64,000 bases of DNA from a virus, in the IMG/VR virus record IMGVR_UViG_3300042356_000058, positions 1-64,000 of that record. One strand, 5' to 3'. The stretch's first letter is position 1, and every line of letters starts with the position of its first letter. Made by a program: the position numbers and the translations under genes. A model generated the notes under the pieces. That model did not search any database and was not told where the DNA came from. It worked only from the letters and a program-made list of their open reading frames with translations. Positions 50,341 through 59,332 of the stretch are shown here, in pieces.

Positions 50341-52739
50341 CGTCTGCCATCCGGTCTAATATCAATACGCGTTGCGCCAAGCTGCCACTGCGTGCCGAGG
50401 GTGTTGGATGCCGCTTTAAGAATTAACTGGCGACCACGTAGGCGTGTATTGACTTGTCCTGTAAAGCCTTCAGTGATTGTATACTGAACACCCGTAAGTT
50501 GATCTACGTTAGCCGCCACAGGCGTGCTTGTCCCAGAACCCGAGTTCTGCATCGGATAGACAGTTAGCGTTAGCTGCGCCGTTACATCAGGGTCTGAGCC
50601 AGAGAAACTCAAGTCGGGAAGCATGCGCCACACAAAGCCAAAGTTGTGGCCGTCTCCAATGTCAAACTCAGACGATGAAATGTATGCGTCAATTGCAGTG
50701 GGCGTGCCCGTAGCGTTATCGTCTACACCACTCTCATGGTCAACAAGATTGCCTGAAGTAGTTGCAATTGTATATGTAGCCCCAATTGGATAATTACGCA
50801 AGCCAGAGTCAAGCCAAGCTGTTCGCACCATAGTGCCGTAATACCAAACGTTTTCAATGTAGTTGTACACCACATACTTATCAATCGTAGTGCTATTGGC
50901 CGAGCAGTAGAACCACCACACTTCGTTAAAGCCTTCGTTGGTTCCCGCAAACACCTGATAACTTTGATTTAAATTTATATCTTGATAAACGTATTTACGC
51001 AAATCGCAATTCAATGTTTGTATACGACCGTCATATACGTAGAATTTATCAACCCCCATCCAGTACACAATGCCTGAAGCTACGATTGCTGCATTAGGGC
51101 CAAGAATAGAAATATTGTCACCCAAGAGCTGTGAACTCCACACAAACGGAGCGCCCAAGAACTGAAGCGAATACACAGAAGCGTCTGTAAACACCACGAT
51201 CTCTTGACGAGTTTGAATAAATGAAACTATCTTTGAGCCGTGTGACAGGCGAATACTGCCTGCTTGATTTGTGATTGCCGGTGTCCACATGGTGGGGTTT
51301 TCCTGATCCGACCAGCGAATCAGCATGGGGTCTTGTACCGTACTACCATAATCGTTACTGCCAAACGCAAATACAAATCTACTTGCATCCGAAACAAGAA
51401 TTCCGTTTTGTATAGTTGGAACATCAGATGCGCCAGCTAATGCCGTTAAAGGTATCCCGCGCAGTGATAGCGTTTGAACACCAGACTGTGTGCCTGATGT
51501 GTTAATGACGGTAGAAAGAGTGTAAGTTAAGCCTGTCGGTGTACCAGCAGTTGTTACGACACCAGAGCCGCCCGATGTAGTGGACAACGTAAATGTTGTA
51601 GAGCCATTGGTTGCAATGATGTAGTACGTTGTGGGGTCGACGTAACCTGTGATTGTGCCCGTACCGCCAAGCGTGCCGCTAATTGTAATTGACTGCCCAA
51701 TAGACAGGGCAGGGGACATAGCTGTGCAAGAGAACTGCCCAGCAATACCCGTAATTGCTACACCACTAAGAGTAGTGGTAGCGCTGGACGCCACCGCAGA
51801 TGTGCGCAAAGTAATTGTAGTCGTAGTCGGTACTGATGCTACGTAATATGTGATGTTGGGGTATAAAGGCGTTGGTAAAGCACCCGTAGTATCCAGCTGG
51901 ATTGCATCGCTAATTGACAACCCGTGCGGGGTTTGAAACGTTAACACCGCAGGTGCCGCAATAGTGATAGTAAAAATTTGTCCTGTTAACTGGGGGCTAG
52001 CCCGCCAATAATAAATACCGCCAGCCAAAGGTGCAAAAATTAAATCTTCACCAAAATTGCTTTGCGTCCATAAACGCAAGCTAGAAGCGTCAGGCAAACC
52101 CGTCCCCCAAAGTCCTAGCCCCCACCCGCCAGCGCCCCAACCAACCAACGGCACTTCAAATGAAGGCCCAATTGGGATTTGATAAGAAGCTATGACAGAC
52201 GCGCCTCCGCCGGGGGAACCCGCCGTATCAGTTGCGTTAGCTGCTACTGCAACATTAATTGTGTAAGAGCTGGTATTAATAACTGTTACTTGGTATTCAG
52301 CGTTTAATACTGCCGCCGTAATATTACCTCCCAAGCCAACTGCCCCATAAAACGTTACAAAATCGCCCGTGGCGGCTCCATGATCTGCATCAGTGACTGT
52401 AATAGTTTGTGAGCTTGTAGTGGCTACAAATGGATTGTTACCAATGACAGAAGAAGCGCGTATGGGTGTAATGTCGTAATAAGCTCCGCCATTTTCAATG
52501 TAAAATTTTAAATTAGTGCCAACGCCAATTAAATTTAAAAAAGAAAGTGTGACCCAATTCCACAAAGAACGACATACCCCTAGAAAATAATTTGTGGAAA
52601 TTTGTACCCATCCACCAATCTTCTCTGGCGTACCTTGACGAAAGCGTACTTTGTCGCACTCATACCATCCACCCTCAGTGGTGTATCGAGTATTCTCCCG
52701 GTTGACGCCCGGCTTAAACAGTACTTTTTGTAACGGCAT
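50337..52739 (-). CDS. Putative tail nozzle / tubular protein
   Basis: 800 residues from the ATG at 52739 (AAAGG 6 bases upstream), with TTG two codons earlier as the alternative. It opens LQKVLFKPGVNRENTRYTT and GGWYECDKVRFRQGTPEKIG, then has a repetitive beta-rich body with many Trp/Gly turns (GWGAGGWGLGLWGTGLPD, VIYWRASP-like segments) and ends TRIDIRPDGRR. The opening phrase and size are those of the large proteins that follow the adaptor in uncultured podoviruses, comparable in role to T7 gp12 or P22 gp10. Assignment by pattern and order. Confidence 0.7.
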   Translation of the reverse strand: MPLQKVLFKPGVNRENTRYTTEGGWYECDKVRFRQGTPEKIGGWVQISTNYFLGVCRSLWNWVTLSFLNLIGVGTNLKFYIENGGAYYDITPIRASSVIGNNPFVATTSSQTITVTDADHGAATGDFVTFYGAVGLGGNITAAVLNAEYQVTVINTSSYTINVAVAANATDTAGSPGGGASVIASYQIPIGPSFEVPLVGWGAGGWGLGLWGTGLPDASSLRLWTQSNFGEDLIFAPLAGGIYYWRASPQLTGQIFTITIAAPAVLTFQTPHGLSISDAIQLDTTGALPTPLYPNITYYVASVPTTTTITLRTSAVASSATTTLSGVAITGIAGQFSCTAMSPALSIGQSITISGTLGGTGTITGYVDPTTYYIIATNGSTTFTLSTTSGGSGVVTTAGTPTGLTYTLSTVINTSGTQSGVQTLSLRGIPLTALAGASDVPTIQNGILVSDASRFVFAFGSNDYGSTVQDPMLIRWSDQENPTMWTPAITNQAGSIRLSHGSKIVSFIQTRQEIVVFTDASVYSLQFLGAPFVWSSQLLGDNISILGPNAAIVASGIVYWMGVDKFYVYDGRIQTLNCDLRKYVYQDINLNQSYQVFAGTNEGFNEVWWFYCSANSTTIDKYVVYNYIENVWYYGTMVRTAWLDSGLRNYPIGATYTIATTSGNLVDHESGVDDNATGTPTAIDAYISSSEFDIGDGHNFGFVWRMLPDLSFSGSDPDVTAQLTLTVYPMQNSGSGTSTPVAANVDQLTGVQYTITEGFTGQVNTRLRGRQLILKAASNTLGTQWQLGATRIDIRPDGRR

Positions 52740-52748
52740 TGGCAACCT

Positions 52749-53186
52749 TTATTTACTGGCAACGCCTTTGGTCTTCTCAAAAGAACGCATACCGGCAATG
52801 CCCAAGATGCCTGATAATATCACCCAAAGCTGGTCTGCGTCTAGTACTGGAGGGGGATCCATACCCACAGGAACCCAGCCCATAGCTTGTAAATATTTCC
52901 ATGCCCACTGGAACAGTGGATACAGTAGAAACTGATAGCCCATAGCCGCCACACCGATCCATCCAATGGCAGGACGCCAGCCGGAAACGAACACACTGGA
53001 TGACGCAGCTTCAATCTTGTTGACCTCAATCTGCGCTAGGTCTGTGGCTTGGTCAATGCGCTTTTCTTCAAGATCAAGCTTACGTTGCTCAATCTCCATT
53101 TCCATTTTTTCTTTGTCGGTGGTAATCAGGTCGCCTGCAACCTTACCAACAGCTTCAATAATTGATCCAACGGCAAGCAAGCTCAT
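52749..53186 (-). CDS. Holin, 3TM gene-transfer-release type
   Basis: 145 residues from the ATG at 53186 (AAAGG upstream, ATGA overlap with the endolysin stop). The N-terminal segment SLLAVGSIIEAVGKVAGDLI, a charged coiled coil (MEMEIEQRKLDLEEKRID) and then FVSGWRPAIGWIGVAAMGYQ with two further hydrophobic stretches match the pattern of the family named holin of 3TMs for gene-transfer release. It would open the inner membrane at the end of infection and let the adjacent GH108 enzyme reach the wall. Confidence 0.85.
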   Translation of the reverse strand: MSLLAVGSIIEAVGKVAGDLITTDKEKMEMEIEQRKLDLEEKRIDQATDLAQIEVNKIEAASSSVFVSGWRPAIGWIGVAAMGYQFLLYPLFQWAWKYLQAMGWVPVGMDPPPVLDADQLWVILSGILGIAGMRSFEKTKGVASK

Positions 53187-53698
53187 TTCAAACCTTTCAA
53201 TGTACGGTTCAGCCAACCCTTCAGGAACTTAACCTGCACGGGGTTCTTGTTGCAGATCTCTACGTACCGCGCAATCTTGGCTAAAGCGTACTGCTCTTTA
53301 AACCTTTGGCCGTCAGGTATCTGGTTAAGTTTCTCAACAGTCTTAGCCCCAATACCGCCGTCTGGCGTAGCACCAACAACCAACTGAGCCAGCTTGACCG
53401 CCATGCCCATGCCTGCGTTTACACCAAAGTTAAAGATGGTGTTGGCAACATCTTGGTTGAGGATTTCGTTACCGCGCATCTTGTCCCAAAACTCCACACG
53501 GTAGAACTCACGCACCATGGGTGTCAAAGAGCCGCCCATTTCCTTTTTGTCTACAAGCGCCCAACCGGGCCACTGCGGGTTTTTGTTACGGGCAATGCCA
53601 GCGTAGGTCATGCCACCCGTGTCGCCGGGAACTTCATGAAGGACGTAGCCACCCTCGTCAGCCATCATTAACTCAAAAGCAGGTTCAAACTGGGCCAT
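53183..53698 (-). CDS. Endolysin, glycoside hydrolase family 108
   Basis: 171 residues from the ATG at 53698 (AAAGGAGAAGTA upstream). ADEGGYVLHEVPGDTGGMTYAGI contains the EGGY catalytic motif (E15) of GH108 N-acetylmuramidases. NTIFNFGVNAGMGMAVKLAQ and the later TPDGGIGAKTVEKLN are the helical parts and the peptidoglycan-binding type 3 region. No signal peptide is present, so the holin must release it. It overlaps the holin start. It degrades the host cell wall at lysis. Confidence 0.92.
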   Translation of the reverse strand: MAQFEPAFELMMADEGGYVLHEVPGDTGGMTYAGIARNKNPQWPGWALVDKKEMGGSLTPMVREFYRVEFWDKMRGNEILNQDVANTIFNFGVNAGMGMAVKLAQLVVGATPDGGIGAKTVEKLNQIPDGQRFKEQYALAKIARYVEICNKNPVQVKFLKGWLNRTLKGLK

Positions 53699-53708
53699 TA
53701 CTTCTCCT

Positions 53709-54320
53709 TTATTGTTTGCTTTTACTAAGCATGTTACTGGCAATCTGTAGCATTCCAATCGCCTTGGTTAAGTCCTTGGGTTCTTTATCCCAACCCACCG
53801 TGATCTGTCCAACAAACCTGCCCTGCTCTGGGGGTACGCTGACACGGCATCCAAACTTCACACCTTTGTCAATGTACCAAAGCCCAATCTCACTCTGAGG
53901 CACGTTGTATTCACTGCAAGGAATCTCATTAGCCATCAAAGCTACAACATCGCGGTTGTTGGCTGAACTCTGTGTAAACAGCCCCACATCCAAACCTTCG
54001 TGCGTTCTTTCCCTGCCTTCGCGGGTGTATGCACGGTACAAAATCCTTGTCCCAAACAACGGGTTTACTTTAAAGATGGCGACCACCGTTGCATTGGTGT
54101 TTTTAAACAGGTGCGCTGCAACATCTTCTGCCCTGTCTTCTGCAATCGCGGGCAGTTTCTTGTTCTCTTTATACGCTTCAAATAGGAACGCTTGGTTCTG
54201 CCAAATGAAATACCCAGAGAAAGCAAACACGGCCATGAGCACCAAGGCAAACAACTTGAACGGGCTATCCACATAGGACAGCACCTTGCTTAGAACGTCT
54301 GCTGGCTTCTCGTCACTCAC
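53709..54320 (-). CDS. Membrane-anchored lysis-region protein
   Basis: 203 residues. The start is a GTG inside the previous gene's stop (GTGA), 3 bases from the end of the 49-residue membrane gene. One transmembrane segment (FKLFALVLMAVFAFSGYFIW, about 21-40) is followed by a periplasmic-type soluble part (NATVVAIFKVNPLFGTRILY, SEIGLWYIDKGVKFGCRVS). The layout is N-in, C-out. A spanin role was considered because of position, but no lipobox partner was found. Unknown function, probably in lysis or superinfection control. Confidence 0.7.
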   Translation of the reverse strand: MSDEKPADVLSKVLSYVDSPFKLFALVLMAVFAFSGYFIWQNQAFLFEAYKENKKLPAIAEDRAEDVAAHLFKNTNATVVAIFKVNPLFGTRILYRAYTREGRERTHEGLDVGLFTQSSANNRDVVALMANEIPCSEYNVPQSEIGLWYIDKGVKFGCRVSVPPEQGRFVGQITVGWDKEPKDLTKAIGMLQIASNMLSKSKQ

Positions 54321-54466
54321 AATCCCATCCTTCCAAGTAGCGCATTCACAATGCGGTCTGAAATAAAGTTTGGCAACACTGTAATCACATCCAGAAACAA
54401 GTTAGCTGCCCACCACGTACCAACAATCTTAAACGCCATATCAGCGGTCTTCTGGTACTCATTCAT
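54317..54466 (-). CDS. Tiny membrane protein, 49 residues
   Basis: Reads MNEYQKTADMAFKIVGTWW, then AANLFLDVITVLPNFIS, ending ALLGRMGL. It holds one or two short hydrophobic stretches. It starts within the stop of the next small gene (ATGAATGA) and ends within the start of the following one (GTGA). No independent ribosome site is visible, so it depends on coupling. An antiholin or second holin is possible. Confidence 0.55.
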   Translation of the reverse strand: MNEYQKTADMAFKIVGTWWAANLFLDVITVLPNFISDRIVNALLGRMGL

Positions 54467-54548
54467 CAACCAAATATGGGTAAACCACTATCCAAAAAAA
54501 GTAATTTAAAGGAACAGCAGACCAAAGCAATACATCAAAAATTGTCAT
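54459..54548 (-). CDS. Tiny single-span membrane protein, 29 residues
   Basis: Reads MTIFDVLLWSAVPLNYFFWI, then VVYPYLVDE, nearly all hydrophobic. It is joined to both neighbours by overlapping stops and starts (ATGA on each side) with a weak GGAAG before the ATG. The chain of overlaps is the evidence for coding. Confidence 0.5.
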   Translation of the reverse strand: MTIFDVLLWSAVPLNYFFWIVVYPYLVDE

Positions 54549-55036
54549 CTTCCACACCTGTTGGTAGCGCAGTGGTCTAAGATTTCAAAGATACCGTACG
54601 CACTCATCAGAAGAGTTAAAACAAGCCCACCAATTAACAAGCCAAGTTCCAAGTCCTCTTGGTCGGCTTTCTTTTTTCTTGCGGCGGATTCTTTTTCACG
54701 CCTAGCGTTGTGTGCGTCTTCTATGTCACTTGCGGCGGCTCTGGCTTTAATCCTCGCCCACACGTCCATTTTGTTTGCTTGGAAGAACAGTAACTCCACG
54801 CTTTTCTCAAACTCACGGGCCTGCTCCAAAGCCAACTCAATCTGCAAGGCCGTGCCCATAGAAGAGCCGCCTTTTTTCTTTGACTCTGCAACCGCTTTGT
54901 TAGCATCTGACTTGGCGTTAAAGTACTTGCCGAGCAGTGGGCCGAGCGAAGCTACGTCATCCACAGTCTTGGATGCTTGCTTAATTAACTTAACAGCACT
55001 CTGGATTCCCGCCAGTGCGGTTATGGGATCAATCAC
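54545..55036 (-). CDS. Coiled-coil protein with C-terminal membrane anchor
   Basis: 163 residues from a GTG at 55036 that overlaps the upstream stop (GTGA); a TTG at 55048 is the alternative. Helical throughout: IELALEQAREFEKSVELLFFQ, RREKESAARKKKADQEDLE, then a single membrane segment GLLIGGLVLTLLMSAYGIF near the end. Tail-anchored with a cytoplasmic coiled coil. Function unknown. Confidence 0.65.
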   Translation of the reverse strand: MIDPITALAGIQSAVKLIKQASKTVDDVASLGPLLGKYFNAKSDANKAVAESKKKGGSSMGTALQIELALEQAREFEKSVELLFFQANKMDVWARIKARAAASDIEDAHNARREKESAARKKKADQEDLELGLLIGGLVLTLLMSAYGIFEILDHCATNRCGR

Positions 55037-55125
55037 GGGAATGCCCAAAGAACAATATAACTGCCCGCTACGACAAAGCAGGCTACACAGGCTGCGGCAA
55101 TGATTGCTTCAAACCAGTCCCACAT
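55033..55125 (-). CDS. Tiny single-span membrane protein, 30 residues
   Basis: Reads MWDWFEAIIAAACVACFVV and continues AGSYIVLWAFP. One membrane span with two Cys residues and aromatic ends. AAGGTTAATG lies before the ATG, a real ribosome site, so translation probably enters the micro-gene chain here. It overlaps the glycosyltransferase end by 17 bases. Confidence 0.55.
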   Translation of the reverse strand: MWDWFEAIIAAACVACFVVAGSYIVLWAFP

Positions 55126-55783
55126 CATTAACCTTAATTGGTTTAATAAATTCAGCAAAATTGTTTACATACGTTTTTTGTCCAATATGAGCGCAAGTCA
55201 TTGAAGGGTCAATCCAAACCTTTCCGCCACATGCCCGCCACGCTTGGCAAAACGCATTGTCTTCACTAACCAACTCGCCATCAAAAGACAGCTTAACATT
55301 AAACACAAGCCTATTTGCTACGCCGTGGTTTGTATATGGCTCACTAACTTCCCAGACCTGTTGCAAAGCCTTCTTAGAAATTCGCATGAACCCAGTGCCA
55401 ACGCACTCAACTTCTAACAAATCATTTTCAGGCGCTAACAAACCTTGAGGCAGCATCTTGACGTTAAAGTCAATGTTGACATCGGACTTCTTTGGTACAG
55501 TCCCTGCCACTACATCTACCGGATGATTGAGCAAACGAAAGACCCACTCCGGCTCCCATGCCTGATCGGAGTCAATAAATATTAAATCATCACAGTCTGT
55601 TTCCAAAGCCATGCGAACCAAATCATTCCTTGCTCTTTGGATAAGGGCATCATGGGCAATCTGCACCGGATACAGCGCCGCCTGATTCTGAGCAGCAAGA
55701 CTCATGGTTCCCAGCAAAGAATGCAGGAACTCCACATGTACTTTGCCGTCATAGCACGGCGTTCCAATTAAGACTTTTCTCAT
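55109..55783 (-). CDS. GT-A type glycosyltransferase (family 2-like)
   Basis: 224 residues from the ATG at 55783, two bases after the fibre stop. It opens MRKVLIGTPCYDGKVHVEF. ARNDLVRMAL (about 51-60) and LIFIDSDQAWEPEW (DSD at 71-73) give the nucleotide and metal motif, and VGTGFMRISKKALQQV and DNAFCQAWRACGG follow as acceptor-side elements. Phage enzymes of this kind add sugars to virion parts, DNA or host surface polymers. It is not next to DNA-modification genes. Its position right behind the fibre gene favours a virion or host-surface target (inference). Confidence 0.8.
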   Translation of the reverse strand: MRKVLIGTPCYDGKVHVEFLHSLLGTMSLAAQNQAALYPVQIAHDALIQRARNDLVRMALETDCDDLIFIDSDQAWEPEWVFRLLNHPVDVVAGTVPKKSDVNIDFNVKMLPQGLLAPENDLLEVECVGTGFMRISKKALQQVWEVSEPYTNHGVANRLVFNVKLSFDGELVSEDNAFCQAWRACGGKVWIDPSMTCAHIGQKTYVNNFAEFIKPIKVNDVGLV

Positions 55784-55784
55784 G

Positions 55785-58163
55785 CTATGGATGAGTTGCT
55801 TTGTACAGATCAAACTCTGATTTAAGCTCTTGGATGGCTTTGACCAGAATTGGAATTAACGTGCCTGCAGAAGCTTCTAGTTTTTCAGGGTTAATATCAG
55901 ACACCAAGTGTGGCACAGAGACTCCTGTGGTTGCCTGCGCTTGTTGAAGCTCTTGTGCAATAAAACCAAATTCTGTAATACCAACCTTTTGGCCGTCGCG
56001 CATGTTCCAATCAAAGGATACAGGGCGAAGTGCTTGCACAAAGTTTAAACCCGCTGGAATGTCCACAATGTTGGTTTTATCACGCGCATCGGACAACGCA
56101 GTAATAGATGTGACTTGGCATCGTAATGTGGTAATAGAGCCATCACCCAAGGTAATTGTGTTGTTGGCCGTAGGAGATGCTCCCATGGCGTTGTAACCAA
56201 TGAATGTATTGCCAGTGCCTGTTGTGTTGGCTTGCGTTCCATTGCCATAACCTGATAAATAGCCAATAGCAGTATTGTTTACGCCTGTAGTATTTGAATA
56301 CAGGGCGGTATCGCCTACTGCGGCATTGCCTGCGCCAATTGTATTTAAGTAAAGCGAGAGATAACCAACGGCTGTGTTTGACGAACCAGTGGTGGTGGTG
56401 TACAAAGCACTGTGTCCCAATGCCGCATTTCGGGAAGCGTTTGCTGTGTATAACGCGCTGGTGCCCACCGCCGCGTTTTGTGTACCGGTAGTGTTTACCG
56501 CTAAAGCGTTTGCGCCTATACCAACATTGTCCGTACCAACTGTATTTTGGCCTAATGAACCATACCCAACGGCAGTATTGGTAGTTCCTGTTGAGTTGGA
56601 AGTTAAGGCTTGCATCCCAACGGCAGTATTATTTGTACCGGTTGTATTGGTGTACAGTGCTTGCCAACCGCTTGCGGTATTTCCAGTGCCCACTGTATTG
56701 TTGTACAAAGCGTTATAACCAACTGCGCTGTTTCTAATGCCCGTGGTATTTTTGTTTAGTGAGTTATATCCAATAGCAGTATTGTTGTTGCCTGTAGTGT
56801 TTGAATACAAAGCAGCTATGCCAACTGCAACGTTGTAATCGCCCGAGTTGTTGTACAAGGCTGACGTGCCAATTCCAATATTTTGCGAACCCGCAAAACT
56901 TAAATACAGGGCTTGATGACCAATTGCTACATTGTTTATGCCAGTGGCGTTGTAGGCTAATGCTGAAGTGCCTACTGCTATATTTTGTACTCCTGTAGTG
57001 TTACTAAATAACGCCGAACCCCCTACTGCAGTATTGTTGTTGCCTGTAGTGTTGTAATAAAGCGTATTTGCCCCAATCGCAGTATTATATATTCCAACAG
57101 AGTTATTAAATAACGCCGTATACCCTACTGCAGTATTACTGGCGCCAGATGTATTTGCGCGTAATGCTTCTGAGCCTACAGCAACATTTGCGGTTCCTGT
57201 AATATTCCCAAACAAAGCTAGGTAGCCTAGTGCTGCATTATTTGTGCCATTGGTATTTGAACTAAGGGCCGCATAACCAACTGCCGTATTATTTGTGCCT
57301 GTCGTATTAGACGCTAATGCGCTGTTTCCAACTGCTGTGCTTGCGTTTGGGGAAGCACCGCTCCCTGCGCCTTTACCGACTGTCAAACCTTGCAAGCTAG
57401 AACTACCCGTCACTGTAAGAGTGGAGGAAGCTGTTAATGTTGTAAACGCTCCAGTCGCAGGAGTGGTCGCACCTACAGTGCCATTGATGTTAAAGCTGGC
57501 TGCAGTTCCGGTAATGTTTGTTCCCACCATTGAAGCTGGGGTATTTAGGATCGCACCATTACCTAACGTAGCTACACCGGTAACACCTAATGTTCCGGAC
57601 AACGTAGCACTTGCGCCAGCCAATGTGCCCGTGATAGTGGGGGAGGCTGAAAGAACCAGATTACCACTACCTGTGGAAGTGGTTGTGCCCGTGCCACCGC
57701 TGGTAACTGGCAAAGCAGCGCCTAGCGTTAAAGAACTGAAATGTGAAGCCGCATCGACAACGTTTGTGCCGTTGTTGAAAACCAACGTAGCTTTACCAGC
57801 TGGAACAGTGATGCCTGTGCCGGTCGTATTCTTAACGGTTTTTGCGCCTGTCCCCGTGTTGTTAATCAGGTAAAACTTTTCAATTTGGCAACCTGAACCC
57901 AAGATTAAACTGCGTACAGAACCAATTCCGGTAGAGCTTTCAGTAATATTTAAACGCAAGTTTCTAGCAGCTTGCGTAGTAATGACGTCAGTAAGTGTGA
58001 TTGTGACATCCGCATCTGTAGAAAAGTCTACCGTGGCGGAGCCTGTAATGGCCTCCCCCAGAACCGCGTCACCTAAGTTAGTGTTGGTGAGCGATCCCCA
58101 AGTGCCTGAATTTGCACCAGTTTCAAGCAATTCTACTTTTAGCGCAGACCATTGTGATGGCAT
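55785..58163 (-). CDS. Tail fibre with 17-residue repeats and S74 chaperone
   Basis: 792 residues. Residues 1-280 are an attachment part and a Thr/Gly-rich shaft (MPSQWSALKVELLETGANS, then PVTSGGTGTTTSTG). About 283-640 is a tandem array of about 21 units of 17 residues with the pattern NTTGxxNTAVGxxALxx, a trimeric beta-roll. The C-terminus SDARDKTNIVDIPAGLNFV, then FGFIAQELQQA, is an intramolecular chaperone of peptidase S74, which trimerises the fibre and then cuts itself off before the Ser-Asp. Glycosyltransferase follows within 2 bases. Role: receptor binding. Confidence 0.92.
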   Translation of the reverse strand: MPSQWSALKVELLETGANSGTWGSLTNTNLGDAVLGEAITGSATVDFSTDADVTITLTDVITTQAARNLRLNITESSTGIGSVRSLILGSGCQIEKFYLINNTGTGAKTVKNTTGTGITVPAGKATLVFNNGTNVVDAASHFSSLTLGAALPVTSGGTGTTTSTGSGNLVLSASPTITGTLAGASATLSGTLGVTGVATLGNGAILNTPASMVGTNITGTAASFNINGTVGATTPATGAFTTLTASSTLTVTGSSSLQGLTVGKGAGSGASPNASTAVGNSALASNTTGTNNTAVGYAALSSNTNGTNNAALGYLALFGNITGTANVAVGSEALRANTSGASNTAVGYTALFNNSVGIYNTAIGANTLYYNTTGNNNTAVGGSALFSNTTGVQNIAVGTSALAYNATGINNVAIGHQALYLSFAGSQNIGIGTSALYNNSGDYNVAVGIAALYSNTTGNNNTAIGYNSLNKNTTGIRNSAVGYNALYNNTVGTGNTASGWQALYTNTTGTNNTAVGMQALTSNSTGTTNTAVGYGSLGQNTVGTDNVGIGANALAVNTTGTQNAAVGTSALYTANASRNAALGHSALYTTTTGSSNTAVGYLSLYLNTIGAGNAAVGDTALYSNTTGVNNTAIGYLSGYGNGTQANTTGTGNTFIGYNAMGASPTANNTITLGDGSITTLRCQVTSITALSDARDKTNIVDIPAGLNFVQALRPVSFDWNMRDGQKVGITEFGFIAQELQQAQATTGVSVPHLVSDINPEKLEASAGTLIPILVKAIQELKSEFDLYKATHP
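56260..57345 (-). repeat. 51-bp coding repeats in the S74 fibre
   Basis: About 21 copies of a 51-base unit, two of them 48 bases, encode the NTTGxxNTAVGxxAL repeat. Units differ by several bases each, so they are old duplications rather than recent slippage. They lie wholly inside the fibre gene. Confidence 0.85.
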
Positions 58164-58231
58164 TTTATACTCCCAATTTGTTTAAACACTTATGCCGTAT
58201 TTACGGAATAACCGGGTTTTAGCCCAGCCCT

Positions 58232-58666
58232 TTAATACGAACTGCGGATCAGCGCTGTTGTTGACGTATTGGCAGGCATTGTGATCGTGAAGTTGGATGA
58301 CGTTTTGTCACTTCCAAAGTCTAACACTGCAATAGAGGGCTTGCCTACCACTGAGTCGTTATAGATCAATGCGCACCGTGCCGTTATTGTGCCAGTCCAC
58401 GCGACGTTTGGGAAGCCCACATACGCTGTTGCATCAGATGTAGATGACGAAACACTCACCGGCGTTAGGATCGCTCCACCCGGTGAGTACGGTGCTGCGC
58501 CCGATGTTGCTGATACTTCGTTTGAACTTGAATACGCTGTGGTATCCGCATTCAGGTCGGCGTTCGCCGTGTACAAGGCAATCTTGATAACGTCGGTGGT
58601 AAGCGCATGTATACCTTGGTACAACTCCGCTTTGAAACTTGTGGTTTGGGTCTGGACAATGCTCAT
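58232..58666 (-). CDS. Virion protein, unknown function
   Basis: 144 residues, Thr/Ser/Ala-rich, beta. It opens MSIVQTQTTSFKAELYQGIH, then IKIALYTANADLNADTTAY and GGAILTPVSVSSSTSD, a pattern common in short-tailed phages between adaptor and fibre genes. The ATGA overlap at its start shows coupling with the adaptor-like gene. A ring or fibre-attachment protein is possible (inference). Confidence 0.7.
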   Translation of the reverse strand: MSIVQTQTTSFKAELYQGIHALTTDVIKIALYTANADLNADTTAYSSSNEVSATSGAAPYSPGGAILTPVSVSSSTSDATAYVGFPNVAWTGTITARCALIYNDSVVGKPSIAVLDFGSDKTSSNFTITMPANTSTTALIRSSY

Positions 58667-59325
58667 TGCGGTGTGACCCTTGATTCAAAGCGGTAAGTGT
58701 CGGTTTGCTGTTTGCCATCGCCCAAGTTCTTCAAGAGTGCCAATGCTTCCATGTACTTTTGATTGTACAGCGCGGTCATATCAGCTTCACCCTTCATGTA
58801 TGTGTTAGCTTCAACCAGTGTCCCGTACAACAGCACAGAGCTAAAGTTAGTACCAAGCCATGTAGTAGTCGCAGTAACAATTGACTCAGGCATGATGAAA
58901 TAACTAAGGTCTGTTACGAATGCAGCACTGGGTGTAGGCCCAAGAATAAACTGCAGCGTAGTCACAGGTGAAGATGGGCCGTTGATTGCGTAGTACTTTG
59001 GAACCCCTGTTGTGGCTGGATTAGGGTATGCCTCTTGCATGAACGCAGGGTCTTTGTTAAGCAAGTAGATAAAATTCCCACTGGCGTCAACCACAGCAAA
59101 CGAATACACAGCCAGAAAGTCTGTGGGTGCATTAAACGTATTAACGCTTGCCGTTAAAGCTGTGGTCGATGTCTTACGTAAATTGGGTAGCGACACTGAA
59201 TTATAGATGCGCTGCTCCGCCTGCTGAATCATGGTGTTCATGTCAGTAGTGTCGAAGGTGTTCTGCGTGTAATCAGATACCGCAGTCACCAATTGGGAGT
59301 AAGTCAGCGCACCTAGTGTTGCCAT
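58663..59325 (-). CDS. Adaptor-like / tail tubular A-like protein
   Basis: 220 residues. The opening ALTYSQLVTAVSDYTQNTFD, then MNTMIQQAEQRIYNSVSLP, and the helical C-terminal YNQKYMEALALLKNLGD match the layout of head-to-tail adaptor proteins such as T7 gp11 and its distant relatives: helix bundle, beta part, helix. A second adaptor-like protein lies at 60168-60869. The two may form successive rings below the portal. Confidence 0.7.
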   Translation of the reverse strand: MATLGALTYSQLVTAVSDYTQNTFDTTDMNTMIQQAEQRIYNSVSLPNLRKTSTTALTASVNTFNAPTDFLAVYSFAVVDASGNFIYLLNKDPAFMQEAYPNPATTGVPKYYAINGPSSPVTTLQFILGPTPSAAFVTDLSYFIMPESIVTATTTWLGTNFSSVLLYGTLVEANTYMKGEADMTALYNQKYMEALALLKNLGDGKQQTDTYRFESRVTPQ

Positions 59326-59332
59326 ATAAACC

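Noticed and set aside
53709-54320. Inner-membrane spanin
   Set aside because: Single N-terminal span fits, but no lipoprotein partner or embedded gene was seen and the soluble part is not a simple coiled coil.
56260-57345. Regular repeats considered as a CRISPR array
   Set aside because: The 51-base units are continuous coding repeats without spacers and stay in the fibre frame.
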